Of a stretch of 64,000 nt of DNA, positions 34,641-46,047 are shown piece after piece. Under the pieces are notes generated by a model. It was not told the DNA's origin and made no database searches. It was given only the letters and a program-made list of their open reading frames with translations. Both the position numbers and the translations under genes were made by a program. The stretch is from Erodium maritimum (Eukaryota > Streptophyta > Magnoliopsida > Geraniales > Geraniaceae). Location of the stretch: positions 59,974,336 through 60,038,335 of the forward strand of contig OY997592.1 of the NCBI GenBank assembly GCA_963921825.1. The letters are read 5' to 3'. Numbering within the stretch: the stretch's first letter is position 1; each line of letters starts with the position of its first letter.

Positions 34641-34944
34641 TGTTAAGAAAAAGTTGGGATTAAATCATTTAAAAAATTAGTTGTGATTTTTGAACGAGTG
34701 AATTTATAGGATTTTAGGACCAAATTAATTAAATTTTGTCCAATTTTTTTTTATCTTTCCTAATAGTTTTTGGTTTTTTCCCCAAGTCAACTATTGGTCA
34801 ACTACTCCATCCAAAGATACTAGTTGTTGCTGCAGCACTTTCGAACACCAATAGTGTTAACACCACATGGAAATACTGATATTTTCGCCTCTTCTCCGAT
34901 GTTTACAAGACACTGACAAATAGTCACCAACTATTGATGTCTAA

Positions 34945-35963
34945 CATAAATTTGAAGTATATATTTTAAAATATTTGCAGGTAAGAACATATTTATTACA
35001 TTTATTTAGTTCCAAAACTTATTTGTATTTAAATCGAATAAGAGATATCGATACAAAAAAACTTAATTATTTGTGTTAAACTACTTATATGTACTATACT
35101 CATGTATTGGTTTTTATTCTACTTTACTATATGCTAAATCCCCGTGCTATAAAAAAATAAAAATAAAAATATATAGACTCCAGTATATAAAATATTTTAT
35201 TCTTTAATTTGAGTGAAAATTAAATATAAAGAACTAGTCGTCGTCATGCTTATGTGCGTGTTCATGCAATATTACGGGACGCCGAGATAAATAGAGAAAT
35301 GACTGTTTGATGGGACTATGTCGTCTTCAACACGCTAGATGGAATACCAATCACTGGTAAAGATCAATTGATTTGATGTTTTCGGTAATGGTACCATCTT
35401 GATGACCGGAGGTTCACAAACGAAAGACCGATCACCGAGAATTAACCAAGTGATTAATCCTACACAATAAGACCATCTAGACTGAGTTATGGTCGTTGTC
35501 TCGCCTCTCGTCATCGATTCATGGATAGGTGGAAAGTCGTCCTAGCGACACCTACAATGCCGGGTCATACCGAGAGAGTAATCAGACGATCAAACCGTTA
35601 GTGTGATCTCTTTATTTTACCATTGGCTCGACCCCCAATGACTTGTCTTGTCAATAAATTTTATACCTCTGACATATGTGTCCATTCTAACAAAAAAGAC
35701 TCAATATGTGTCTGTGTGTGCGCGCGCAATACTACCTAATAGCTCAGTATAGTGTAACGGTAAAGTAGTAGTCGATGGTACAAGGAAGCACAAGGTAAAT
35801 TAGTTCTTATGGCTCACCTAAACTAAAGTTGTCACTACCTTAATCTAGTTAAAAAAAATTCTTGTTTACAAATGTGCATATATACAAGCATAGTTCACAT
35901 GCTATGTTGTCATATGTAAGGTTGAGTGAGCTCCTTAAGTCTGAGAGTGCTCTTGAGGGGGGT
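34945..35963. other. AT-rich intergenic sequence, no gene seen
   Basis: Strongly AT-rich to about 35225, then mixed sequence to the Athila LTR. I find no conserved frame, RNA gene or terminal repeat here. Confidence 0.5.
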
Positions 35964-37363
35964 TGACACTCCGAGATTTAACCCTCAGAATGGTACGGCA
36001 AGCGTACCGGTCGTCAAGTAGTATTCGGGTTTTAAGTCCGAGATATCGTACCCAAGGGAGCAATTAGACAAACACTTTAGTTAATTAATTCGATGGTCAA
36101 GCTATTCCTATAACGATGTTTGGTTTTTGTTTCAGAAAATAGTAAATTCATGCAAGTAATGAGAATATATGAATGATCATAAACGAAGAACAAAGTCACA
36201 ACAGGGTTGTAAATCAGAGATAAAAAGGCGATCTAGGACATTAACGGGGTTCGAATGTGATGAACGACTTAACGGAGTTCGGTGTGCATTTGTAACTAAT
36301 ACTATTCTAAGGGCAACGGGAATTCTCTAAGTATAGTCCTAACCATCTCTCGATCGTATTAGGACCCTAACATACTCGGTCCACCTAATTATCTCTAATC
36401 TAGGTGTAGAGCGGTATATAGCATTATATTCTGTGAATTCCTCTAACTTTCGGGTTTTACTCCTATGGCTATTGCACTCGTGTCAGTCTAACCATACTCT
36501 GGCTTAGATTAAAACCCGAGCTACTTAATTCCTTTTTCCTCTTCCTAACCTCATTTCTCAATTGTTGGTTAACAAGATTAAATCATACATAAACGTGATC
36601 AAGGCAATGTAGCATTACGAACGGAACTAAATAAACGAAATCCTAATACCAGTTAACAAATGCATAACTCAAACAAGTTAATTCCACTCATCACATCTTC
36701 ACCCCTAGCCCTAGATCATGAGAGTTTAGTTCATAGCACGAGAATAAGAACACATAGAGATGAATAAAACACTGAGATTCATATTAAACATTAAGAGTAA
36801 TACCAATATCAAGTTTCAATCCAATTACACAAAACCTTGATGTTCTAATCTCTTGCTTCGATCTTCTCTCCAAGTTCTCCAAGCTCCAAAGTGTGTTTTT
36901 CTCCTCCAATTCGTGATCCCCTTCAATCTGACCTAAATTCCCTTTTATATGACGGGTTAACTCTGATAAAAAATAGGAAACGCAGCTGGAAATCGCGTTT
37001 TTGACGCTTGCACGGTCGCTTGCACGCCGTGCAAGTTTCTGGTGCACTTAAGTTGCACCAGTTTCTTGCACGCCGTGCAAGAAAATGGTGCAGATTCTTG
37101 ACTCCTCTGTTCTGAGTGCACCAGTTTGTTGCACGCCGTGCAACAAACTGGTGCATGTTGCTGACACTTTTGCCCAACTTCCAAATTCGCTCCGTTTCAC
37201 TCCCGAATTGCCCCTTTTTGCTCCGAAAACTTGATGAACCCTGAAACAAGACCAAATACACAATACGAGGGTAAAATGCATCATTTCATCTTAACTCGGG
37301 ACCAAAAAGAGCATAAATGTGGGCTAATGACATCTAAAATAGATGTATTTTATGTCCACATCA
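35964..37363 (-). repeat. 3' LTR of the Athila-like element
   Basis: Plus strand reads TGACACTCCGAGATTTAACC at the left end and TATGTCCACATCA at the right end, identical in length to the other LTR. The adjoining purine-rich sequence on the minus strand (AAGTGTGGGGTGT) fits a polypurine tract. Spurious short frames inside come from the palindromic repeats. Confidence 0.92.
37010..37155. repeat. Palindrome cluster around TTGCACGCCGTGCAA in the 3' LTR
   Basis: Three GCACGCCGTGC cores lie within 130 bp. The last is the centre of a 39-bp palindrome (37117-37155) whose arms TGCACCAGTTTGTTGCACG mirror exactly apart from the middle base. Another inverted pair, GGTGCACTTAAGTTGCACC, is between the first two. 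The same cluster is in the 5' LTR at 47094-47239. Confidence 0.9.
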
Positions 37364-38006
37364 ACACCCCACACTTAAGCTTTTCTCGCCCCGAGAAAAT
37401 TAAACTAACAAAGCAGTAAGATATGTCCCGGTTAAACCCCGAGGTTCACCCCGATAGGAGGAGTCCGGGCCTCCTTTATTCAAGCATGGTAATATAAAGA
37501 TGCAGCATGCAAAAAGGTTACAAAAAAATTGGTGATGACTGAGTTAAAATGTGCTTGTGGTTCATAAGAGCTTTCTCAGAATTACACACTACAAGATCGA
37601 ACAAAGTTCAAGAAAACACATGAACCGATGAATGCATATAAGCAAGTTTCTACTCACATTTAAGACCGACTCCCTTAACGAGCACCTCGTCGTTCACTTT
37701 ACTAGTGCGCTTCCTCTTTTCCCTACTACACGGATCTTAGAGATTCATATGCTACTAGTTAATCCCATCTCCACTAATCGTGAGGAATCATGGCAATCAA
37801 GAATCAAAAAGGACTTATACTCGGCTTGTAATGTATGGCTAGGCAAAGGGCATGGAAAGGATTTAAAACACGAAGCTCATACAATAAAACGTGTCAAACA
37901 TGCTTCATCTCACCCCCTAACCACTTTTCACACATCCCGCTTACTCTCACCTCAAGTCTCTACCAAACCATTTCTTAGACACTCTTTTTTTAGTCTACTT
38001 GTTGGG

Positions 38007-38009
<3 letters not shown>

Positions 38010-38065
<56 letters not shown>
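38010..38065. repeat. (TA)28 microsatellite
   Basis: A pure TA run in the 3' non-coding region of the Athila-like element. It produces the tyrosine-isoleucine runs in overlapping frames. The surrounding 37364-38930 is retroelement 3' sequence without a recognisable gene. Confidence 0.95.
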
Positions 38066-38068
<3 letters not shown>

Positions 38069-38931
38069 TTTTCTTTTGCCCCTTTTATTTCACCTTTTCG
38101 TTTCTCCTCTCTCGATTTCGTTTTCCTTTTTCTTACCCATTGAATTTTTTTGGGTACAAGAGAGGTCTCTACCTTTTTTTTTATCGTCAAGACTTCCTTT
38201 TCCTTGTAATCAGTCAACTCACAATTAAATTCTCAATACCCCCTCTCATGAAGCACATAAGACACGAAATATGGGTTCAAAAATAACATGAGGATATACA
38301 AGAAATGATGGGCACATAGGTTTGTAATGTAATGGTTAGAAACGAAAGGCCATAGGCTCAAAATGGGTGACTAAGAAAATAATGTAAGGTTAGAGATTTG
38401 GCTCAAACGTTCCAAAGATGGCCTAAAATCATTTTCTCAATTTAACCATGTTCCTCACTCTATTTCGCCTCGAATGGGATACACAAGTAGTTCTAGACTC
38501 AGCTTACAATACATAGGAATCAAAGGAAGCAACGACTAATCAAGTAAACACTCAAAGTGCAAGTAAAAGAGCGATCTTAATGCATGTGTTTACTCTACTT
38601 AATTGATTCATGCTAATCTATGTATTATTTGAACAGTGTAAGAAACTAGCATGTGTAACAGTTCAATCATCGAAATCCTAAGATCCTGCACTCTCTTACT
38701 CAATCATATCACCAGAAAATATATTTTTTGATTTTTGATTTTTTTTCAATGCAGCACAATATGCAGACCAAAAGTGTGAAATGAAATGCAAGCACCCCAC
38801 CCCACACTTTAAAACACAACACTGTCCCCAGTGCGACTCTAACATAATTGACCAGATGCATCCCACAATAAATATTCAGAACATGTCACCCCACACTTGT
38901 CAGTTAGCATAGATTCAACCACCATACAGTC

Positions 38932-39402
38932 CTATATGTTTATACTATCAGCACAACAATTCGGGTGCTCGGCACCCACCAGATGACATATAGGAGTAAA
39001 ACAGCGAGAGAAAAAAAAAACAATAATAAGCAAGAGGGTAAGAAAACTGCCCCTCGAAGAACCGCTGTGTGGTATGCCACTGACGTGGGGATCCTGTGGT
39101 GCATAGATGGATGGAGAACTCCTCGCCCGATCAAGCCAGCGACAGAGCTCATGCACAAACACAAACAACTCGGTGTTCTCGGGCTCCTCATCACTCGAGT
39201 CATAGTCGGGCAATTCTTCTGCAAGGGGGCTTGGGGACTCCTCTTCTCTTTGTCGCTTATTGGCGGGTTCCTCTCGAGAACCACGCCCACGTCCTGCTCT
39301 AGATGATGAAGCACGTCCTCCGGTTCCAACCGTCTTGCGTCCTCCACTGCCCCGAGTAGACATTTCGACCTGCACACCAAAAACTGCCCAAAAACACCAC
39401 AA
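38932..39402 (-). mobile_element. Retroelement fossil: small ORF in the env-like position
   Basis: It lies between pol and the 3' LTR, where Athila elements often carry a third, env-like ORF. The predicted product has a basic RGRGSREEPANKRQRE segment, an acidic DYDSSDEEPE segment and one hydrophobic stretch, FLTLLLIIVFFF, near the C-terminus. It is far shorter than known env-like proteins and I cannot assign it; it may only be a remnant. Confidence 0.4.
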
Positions 39403-39404
39403 GT

Positions 39405-39600
39405 ATACCTTTGCACGGCGTGCGTCAGAATATGCACGGCGTGCGTCAGAATATGCATGGCGTGCGTCTGGACCCTTGCACGGCGTGCGTCACAATCTGC
39501 ACGGCGTGCGTCTGCGCAGGTGCGCGGCGTGCGTCTGCGCAGGTGCGCGGCGTGCGTCTGAACTGCACGGCGTACGTCTACGCAGTGCGTCTGCAACCCT
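39405..39600. repeat. Tandem array of GCACGGCGTGCGTC
   Basis: About eight or nine copies of GCACGGCGTGCGTC with 6-10 bp spacers (AGAATAT, TGCGCAGGT). The core is the same GCACGGCGTGC as in the LTR palindromes. It lies downstream of pol in the Athila-like element. Confidence 0.88.
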
Positions 39601-39959
39601 CCATTTTCCGACCAGGTTTCTTCCTCAAGCTCCCTTAGTTCCTTGATACACGCTCGACCCAAGATTTTTTTTCTAGCTAAATCCCCCCCCCCTTTTTTCG
39701 TTTGGTGGTGTGGGTGGCTATGGTGTGGGGCTTCGGGTTTGGTGTGATGGGTGGACGATGAAATTGATTAGTGGAGATGGAGAAGCTTGAGGTTGAAAGC
39801 TATGGAAGATGGAAGCTAATGGAGATGGATGAGAGTGAAGATGGAGATAGGAGGCTTTGTCACGAAGATGAAAGGTAATGTTAGGGTTTGGAGTGAAAAA
39901 GGGGAAAATAGGAAGTGATGGGTGAAAGTTGTGGCCCCCACGTGATTTTTAAAAAAATC

Positions 39960-40175
39960 AGCATACTTGCATCAATTTCATGCACGGCGTGCATGAAATT
40001 GGTGCAAAAAAAATTGCTCTCTGTCCCGAAGTTTGGAGCCTTGCACCATTTAGTTGCACGGCGTGCAATCTTCTGATGCACGGCCACTTGCACGCCGTGC
40101 AATATTTTGGTGCATTTGTTCCTTCTTTCTGTCCAGGACGCACCAATTTGTTGCACCCCGTGCAGATATCTGGTG
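39960..40175. repeat. Second palindrome cluster of the Athila-like element
   Basis: Four palindromes with GCACGGCGTGC or close cores: for example arms GCATCAATTTCATGCACG and CGTGCATGAAATTGGTGC around 39970-40005, and GCACCAATTTGTTGCACC with GTGCAGATATCTGGTGC at 40139-40176. It lies between pol and the env-position ORF. The neighbouring 39600-39960 is a GA-rich stretch without a gene. Confidence 0.85.
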
Positions 40176-40362
40176 CATATTTTTTTTCTTGCCTTTTCGC
40201 CCATTTTTGAGTCACCGCCCTGCATTTTTCAGGAAACAAAGCCCCATATTAAAGTGTGTACATGTCCAATATATAATAATTAAACTTAAATGACTATATA
40301 CAAGCTTGGGTTGCCTCCTAAGAGCGCCTTTATTTTAAGTCGTTGGCTCGACTTGTGGGACC

Positions 40363-43300
40363 CTAGATATCGGGTCCCGGCTGATCCAAGAGGAACACTT
40401 CCTCTACTCCTATCAATCCTCCATGGTAATGTTTGACTCTCTGTCCATTCACCAAGAACGGGTCTTGATCGCCATTGGTGATCTCAACTGCTCCTTTTGA
40501 AAGGACTCGAGTCACTGTATATGAACCGCTCCACTTTGACACCAGCTTGCCCGGGTAGAGCTTCAATCTCGAGTTGTACAGCAAGACTTTATCTCCTTCT
40601 TTGAATACCCTCATCTCAATGCGTCTGTCATGATACCACTTTACTCTCTCCCTATAGAGCTTTGAATTGTGGTATGCTTGATGTCGAAACTCGTCCAACA
40701 CATTCAACTGCAACAACCTGTTCTCACCACAAACTCGGGCATCGAAGTTAAGAAACTTAATAGCCCAATAGGCTTTATACTCTAATTCCACAGGCAGGTG
40801 ACAAGATTTACCAAAAACCAATCTATAAGGCGAGCAACCAATAGGTGTTTTAAATGCAGTTCTATAAGCCCAAAGAGCATTATCAAGTTTGGTAGACCAG
40901 TCTTTCCTAGATGAATCGACTGTCTTTTCTAATATGCTCTTTAACTCCCGATTGGTCACTTCTACTTGACCACTGGTTTGGGGGGTGATAAGGGGTAGCG
41001 AGTCTATGGTGGACACCATAACTACCTAGCAGCTTCCAAAAGTGTTTGTTGCAAAAATGTTTGCCACCATCACTAATGATCGCCCTAGGAGTACCAAACC
41101 GAGAAAAAATATGTTTCTTTAAAAATGCACATACCGGTTTGTGGTCGTTAGTGGGCAAGGCCACTGCCTCTGCCCACTTAGACACATAGTCCACAGCTAC
41201 TAAAATATACTCATTATTATGGGACTTTGGGAAGGGTCCCATAAAATCGATCCCCCACAGATCGAACACCTCCACCTCAATGGTGATGTTCATAGGCATT
41301 TCGTGTTTTTTTGAAATATTACCTGTTCGCTGGCACCTATCACAGTTTTTAGCATAAAAATGTGCATCATGAAAAAGAGTAGGCCAGTAGAAACCGGATT
41401 CCAACACCTTGCTCGTTGTCCTTGTGCCGCCGAAATGCCCTCCAACTTCACCTCCATGATAATGGTAGAGAATGCTCTGCATGTCCGAGTCTGGGATACA
41501 CCTTCTGATCATCTGATCTGCAGATATCTTAAACAAAAGAGGATCATCCCAAAAATAACTCTTAACATCATGCAAAAACTTCTTCTTTTGATGTGAGTTG
41601 AGACCGTCAGGCATCTCCCCAGAGGCCAAATAATTTGCAATGTGTGCAAACCATGGTGCCTTCTGGTTCTCTACCCGAAACAAGTGCTCATCAGGAAATT
41701 CCTCCCTGATGGGCACCTGTGTATTCTCATACGGATTTTCAATTCGTGAGAGATGGTCAGCAACCACATTTTCAACTCCTTTCTTGTCCTTAATCTCCAG
41801 GTCGAACTCCTGCAACAACAAGATCCATCTCAGTAACCTGGGTTTGACATCCTTTTTACTCAGCAAATATTTCAATGCTGAGTGGTCAGTATAAACGACA
41901 ACTTTAGAAAGAACAAGGTAAGAGTGGAATTTATCACAAGCAAATACTACTGCTAATAGTTCTTTTTCTGTGGTAGCATAATTTACCTGAGCTTCGTTAA
42001 GCACCCTACTAGCATAGTAAATAGTATGAAATACCTTGTCCTTCCTCTGGCCTAGGACCGCCCCAACTGCTAGATTACTAGCATCACACATCAGCTCGAA
42101 AGGTAGAGACCAATCGGGGCTTACCATCACTGGTGCACTTACCAGTTTCTCCTTAATCACATTAAAAGAGTTCAAACATGCATCATCAAAAACAAAAGGA
42201 ATATCCTTAACCAACAAGTTACTCAATGGTTTAGCAATTTCAGAAAATCCCTTAATGAATCTACGATAAAACCCAGCATGTCCAAGGAAACTCCTAACGG
42301 CTTTCACTGAATTAGGTGGAGGCAATCTACCAATCACATCCACCTTGGCCTTATCTACCTCAATACCCTTTGAGGAGATCTTATGGCCTAAAACGATGCC
42401 CTCATTTACCATGAAATGACATTTCTCCCAGTTGAGCACAAGATTGGACTCCTCACATCGAGTCAACACAGCAGATAAATTAATTAAACAATTATCAAAT
42501 GAGGAGCCAAACATGGTAAAATCATCCATGAAAACTTCCAGATATGCACCTACCATATCATGAAAAATGGATAGCATGCATCTCTGAAAGGTGGCAGGGG
42601 CGTTACATAACCCAAATGGCATTCGCCTATATGCGAAGGTTCCATAAGGACAAGTAAAAGTAGTCTTTTCTTGATCCTCGGGCGCTATAGCAATTTGGTT
42701 GTAACCACTATACCCATCTAAAAAGCAATAAAACTCATGCCCTGTTAACTTCTCTAACATCTGATCAATGAATGGTAAGGGGAAATGATCTTTACGCGTT
42801 GCATCATTTAGTTTTCTATAATCTATGCATACCCGCCAACCTGTAACTGTCCTAGTAGGGATTAATTCATTTTTATCATTTTGGACTACCGTCATCCCCC
42901 CTTTCTTAGGTACACATTGTACAGGACTTACCCAAGAACTATCTGAAATTGGATAGATAATACCTGCATCAAGGAGTTTGATTACCTCCTTCTTAACCAC
43001 TTCCTGCATCAACGGGTTGAGCCGCCTTTGTTGTTTCACACTCGGGCGGTGGTCTTCTTCCATCAGGATCTTGTGCATGCACATGGATGGACTAATTCCT
43101 TGGATGTCAGCAATAGTCCATCCAAAAGCCCTCTTGTGCTCCCTCAATACCCTCAACAGCTTCTCTACCTGCAATTCAGATAAAGCAGATGAAATTATCA
43201 CAGGTAAAGTACCATTATCATTTAAAAATACATATTTCAAATTATCAGGTAATGGTTTCAATTCTAATTCAGGAGCCTGTTCAATTGACAGCTTCAGCTT

Positions 43301-44563
43301 AGGTCCCGTAGGGGCCTCCAAAGTCTGAAACTTGCTCTGACGAGCCCTCATAGGCTTGCATGCCTCCAACAAGTGCACTGCTTCATCTATACCTTCCTGT
43401 GGATATGAAACTTCATTAGACAGGCTTTCAATTAAAGATGCTTCTAGGGGATCATTAAACCTAGATATATTAAAATTTTCTTGACAACCATGATCAAAAG
43501 CATCAATAGAAAAGCATGTGTCATCTCCCCTAGCATGTTTCATGGCTCGGAAGACATTAAAAACAACTTCCTCTTGACCATACCTAATGGTCAATTTACC
43601 TTCCTCCACATCAATTAGAGCCCTAGCTGTGGCTAAGAATGACCTACCCAAAATCAGAGGGATTTCATAGTCCTCTGCCATATCTAAAATAAGGAAATCA
43701 GCGGGGAAGATAAATTTATCGACCTTCACTAGGATATCCTCTACAATACCCCTAGGATATTTGATTGACCTATCAGCTAATTGCAAAGATATGGAGGTTG
43801 GTTTTGGCTCGTTCCCAAGGCCTAATCTCCTGAACACTGCTAAAGGCATTAAGTTAATACTTGCACCAAGATCACATAATGCTCTAGCAAAGGAAATATG
43901 ACCCATCTCACAAGGTAAGGTGAAACTCCCAGGGTCTTTAAGCTTAGGGGGTAATTTGTTCAACAACACTGCAGAACACTCCTCACTCAGGTTCACTGTC
44001 TCAAATTCACCTAACTTTCTCTTGTTAGTGATAATATCTTTCAAGAACTTAGCATAGACATGCATACCTTGAATAACATCAAGAAAAGGAATATTAATTT
44101 CTAACTTCCTAAACATGTTTAGAAATTTAGAGAATTGAGCATCGACTTTATTTTTCTTGGCAACAAAAGGGAATGGAAGAGGTGGAGTCCTAGTTTCTGC
44201 TTCAACTATGGACTCCCTTACCTTCTTACCTTTGGCGAGTCCTTGTTCCTCTGGTCTTTCCAAGCTTTCATCTTGCCCTTCTTCTTGACTCGGGTCCTCT
44301 GTTCCTTGAACCTTTTCAGCTACATTCTCTTTAGCCTTTGCCAGCTCCACCATGGACTTCCCAGACCTCAACGTGACTGCATGGACATCCTCCTTAGGAT
44401 TCCTTTCTGTGTTGCTCGGGAGGCTTCCAGGAGCCCTCGAATTCATTGCATTGGCCAGTTGACTCATCTGGGTTTCCAACTTTTGGAACCGGGAATCATT
44501 GTTCCGGTTCACTGTCTTCTGCTCTTGCACCGCTGCCTTGTGCAGCTCACTATCCTCCTTCAT
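40363..44563 (-). mobile_element. Athila-like pol region: protease, reverse transcriptase, RNase H, integrase
   Basis: A long minus-strand frame of about 1,200 residues. The order is: aspartic protease with DLGASINLMPL near residue 231; reverse transcriptase with [20 protein letters not shown] and the FMDDF catalytic box; RNase H with CDASNLAVGAVLGQ and YATTEKELLAVVFA, ending ADHLSRIE; integrase with the HHCC finger (CDRCQRTGNI) and core motifs DLWGIDFMGPFPKS and SDGGKHFCNK. The integrase tail ([20 protein letters not shown]) lies in 40363-41019. Domain order and motifs are those of Athila-type non-chromoviral Ty3/Gypsy elements. It is largely intact, with few breaks. Confidence 0.93.
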
Positions 44564-45946
44564 CTATGCCATCATAGTTAGCATCATCTGCTCTAGTTTG
44601 GAGGAGGACTCTTGTGGTGGTGCATTCTGGGGCTGCTGGTTCTGATACTGCTGATTCTGCGACCTTTGCTGATACTGCTGGTTCTGGGGCCTTTGTTGAT
44701 AGCCCTGTCCTTGAGGTCTCTGTTGATACCCAGAAGAACCCTGATTCTGTCCTTGGGGTTTCCAGGCCATGTTCGGGTGGTCCTTCCATCCTTCGTTATA
44801 GGTAGAGGAGAACGGATCATAATTTGGCTTCCTCTGGTTGCCCACAAAATTTGCAGTTTCTCCTTGAGGTTCTCCAATACCTTCAATGTAGTCAATGGGA
44901 TCTATAAGTGAAGGTACCTGCATGGCATCCAACTTTCTTGTCACACTCTGCACAATCTGGTCCACCACTTTGTCCATTGAGGAAGACTCCACTGCATTGA
45001 CCGTCCCCTTAGTTCCTGCACCTCTTCTACTGGATTGCCAGACTCTATTAGAAGCCATGAGGTTCAAGAGAGACACGTTGTTCTCTGGAGTCAATTGCAC
45101 AAAAGACCCTCCAGCTGCTGAATCCAACTGACCTTGACTCACTTCATTCAGACTCGAATAGAAAGTCTGTAGCTGCACCCATAGTGGTTGCCCATGATGT
45201 GGACACTACCTCAGCAAATCAGAGAACCTTTCCCATGCATCCACCAATGTCTCATCACCTTGTTGGGCAAAGGTGTTAATGTCTGCCCTCAGCTTTATTG
45301 TCTTCTTAGGTGGGAAAAATTGGTTCATAAAGGCATCCACTAACTGGTCCCATGTTCTGATGCTCCCAGTGGGCATCTCACGTAGCCACTTACTTGCTTT
45401 ATCCTTCAATGAGAAGGGAAAAAGCCGAAGGCGCACTGCATCACTCGACACTCCATTATACCTGAATGTGTCACACAGCTCGAGAAACGTTGTTAAGTGT
45501 TCCAACGGATCCTCGTGTGCATTCCCATGGAATGGGTCACCTCTCACCAGGTTGATAACTGATGTCTTGATCTCAAATGTCGGGTTCGTGACTGGTGGTG
45601 CGACAATGCTGCCTTCAATGCCTCGAAGAGATGGAGTTCCATATTCCATCAATGCCCTTTGCCTTGGTGGTTCTTCCGGAGCAAACAGTGGGTTAAAACC
45701 AGGAGGAACCCGATTCTGCTCCCTAATTGGGTTTTCATTTCTTGGCTGGATCGCTTCCCTTTGAATGTCATTCTGGTTATCTTCATTGTCTGAGTGATGA
45801 CTCGAACCAGAATGATGACTTGAAGCGGAGTGATGACTCATAGCTTGCTTCCCTTGACGCTTCGCGATCCGAGCGTTTCTCTCAACCTCTGAAATATCTG
45901 TAGTTAACAAACTCGGAGAGGGGTGAGACCGCAATTGCATACACAC
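44564..45946 (-). mobile_element. Athila-like gag region
   Basis: The capsid part reads NLVRGDPFHGNAHEDPLEHL, TFLELCDTFRYNGVSSDAVR and LRLFPFSLKDKASKWLREMP, then FFPPKKTIKLRADINTFAQQ, the classical retrotransposon gag domain of Athila elements. The C-terminal part holds LQTFYSSLNEVSQGQLDSAA and a long glutamine-rich tract of about 60 residues before pol. It is close to whole. Gag and pol are read here without a clear stop between them being part of the family's design. Confidence 0.9.
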
Positions 45947-46023
45947 AATTAAATTAAATAAAAGGGAAAAAAATGAAATAGTCTTAATACGAATTATAAA
46001 CGTATCAGAGTTGCCTTAGTTGC

Positions 46024-46041
46024 TCCCCGGCAACGGCGCCA
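46024..46041 (-). promoter_or_regulatory. Primer-binding site, TGGCGCCGTTGCCGGGGA
   Basis: Six bases inside the 5' LTR on the minus strand. This site is common in Athila and Tat elements and differs from the tRNA-Met sites of the two Tekay-like elements. It fixes the orientation. Confidence 0.9.
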
Positions 46042-46047
46042 TTAACT

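Larger units (their letters stand above)
31172..34941. mobile_element. Composite Harbinger element: two tail-to-tail transposase copies in one pair of terminal repeats
   Basis: TAA flanks both ends (31169-31171 and 34942-34944). The left end GAGCATCTGTAGTCAGTAAT and the right end, reverse complemented, GACATCAATAGTTGGTGACT align over about 45 bp, including TAAACGTCG versus TAAACATCG. Inside are a plus-strand transposase pseudogene (31411-32789) and a minus-strand one (33289-34640), homologous but clearly diverged, meeting at a foldback (32920-33130). No terminal repeats are seen at the centre. The whole forms one ~3.8-kb inverted repeat. The 3-bp flanks alone are weak evidence, but the matching termini support one mobile unit. 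Confidence 0.7.

Noticed and set aside
37632-38228. 198-codon frame with a tyrosine-isoleucine run
   Set aside because: The run is the (TA)28 microsatellite, and the frame lies in the non-coding 3' part of the Athila-like element.
39405-39600. Regularly spaced GCACGGCGTGCGTC repeats resembling a CRISPR array
   Set aside because: Repeats are only 14 bp with 6-10 bp spacers that are themselves alike, in a plant nuclear retroelement.
41360-45764. Plus-strand frames of 77-163 codons across the Athila-like element
   Set aside because: They are antisense shadows of gag and pol.
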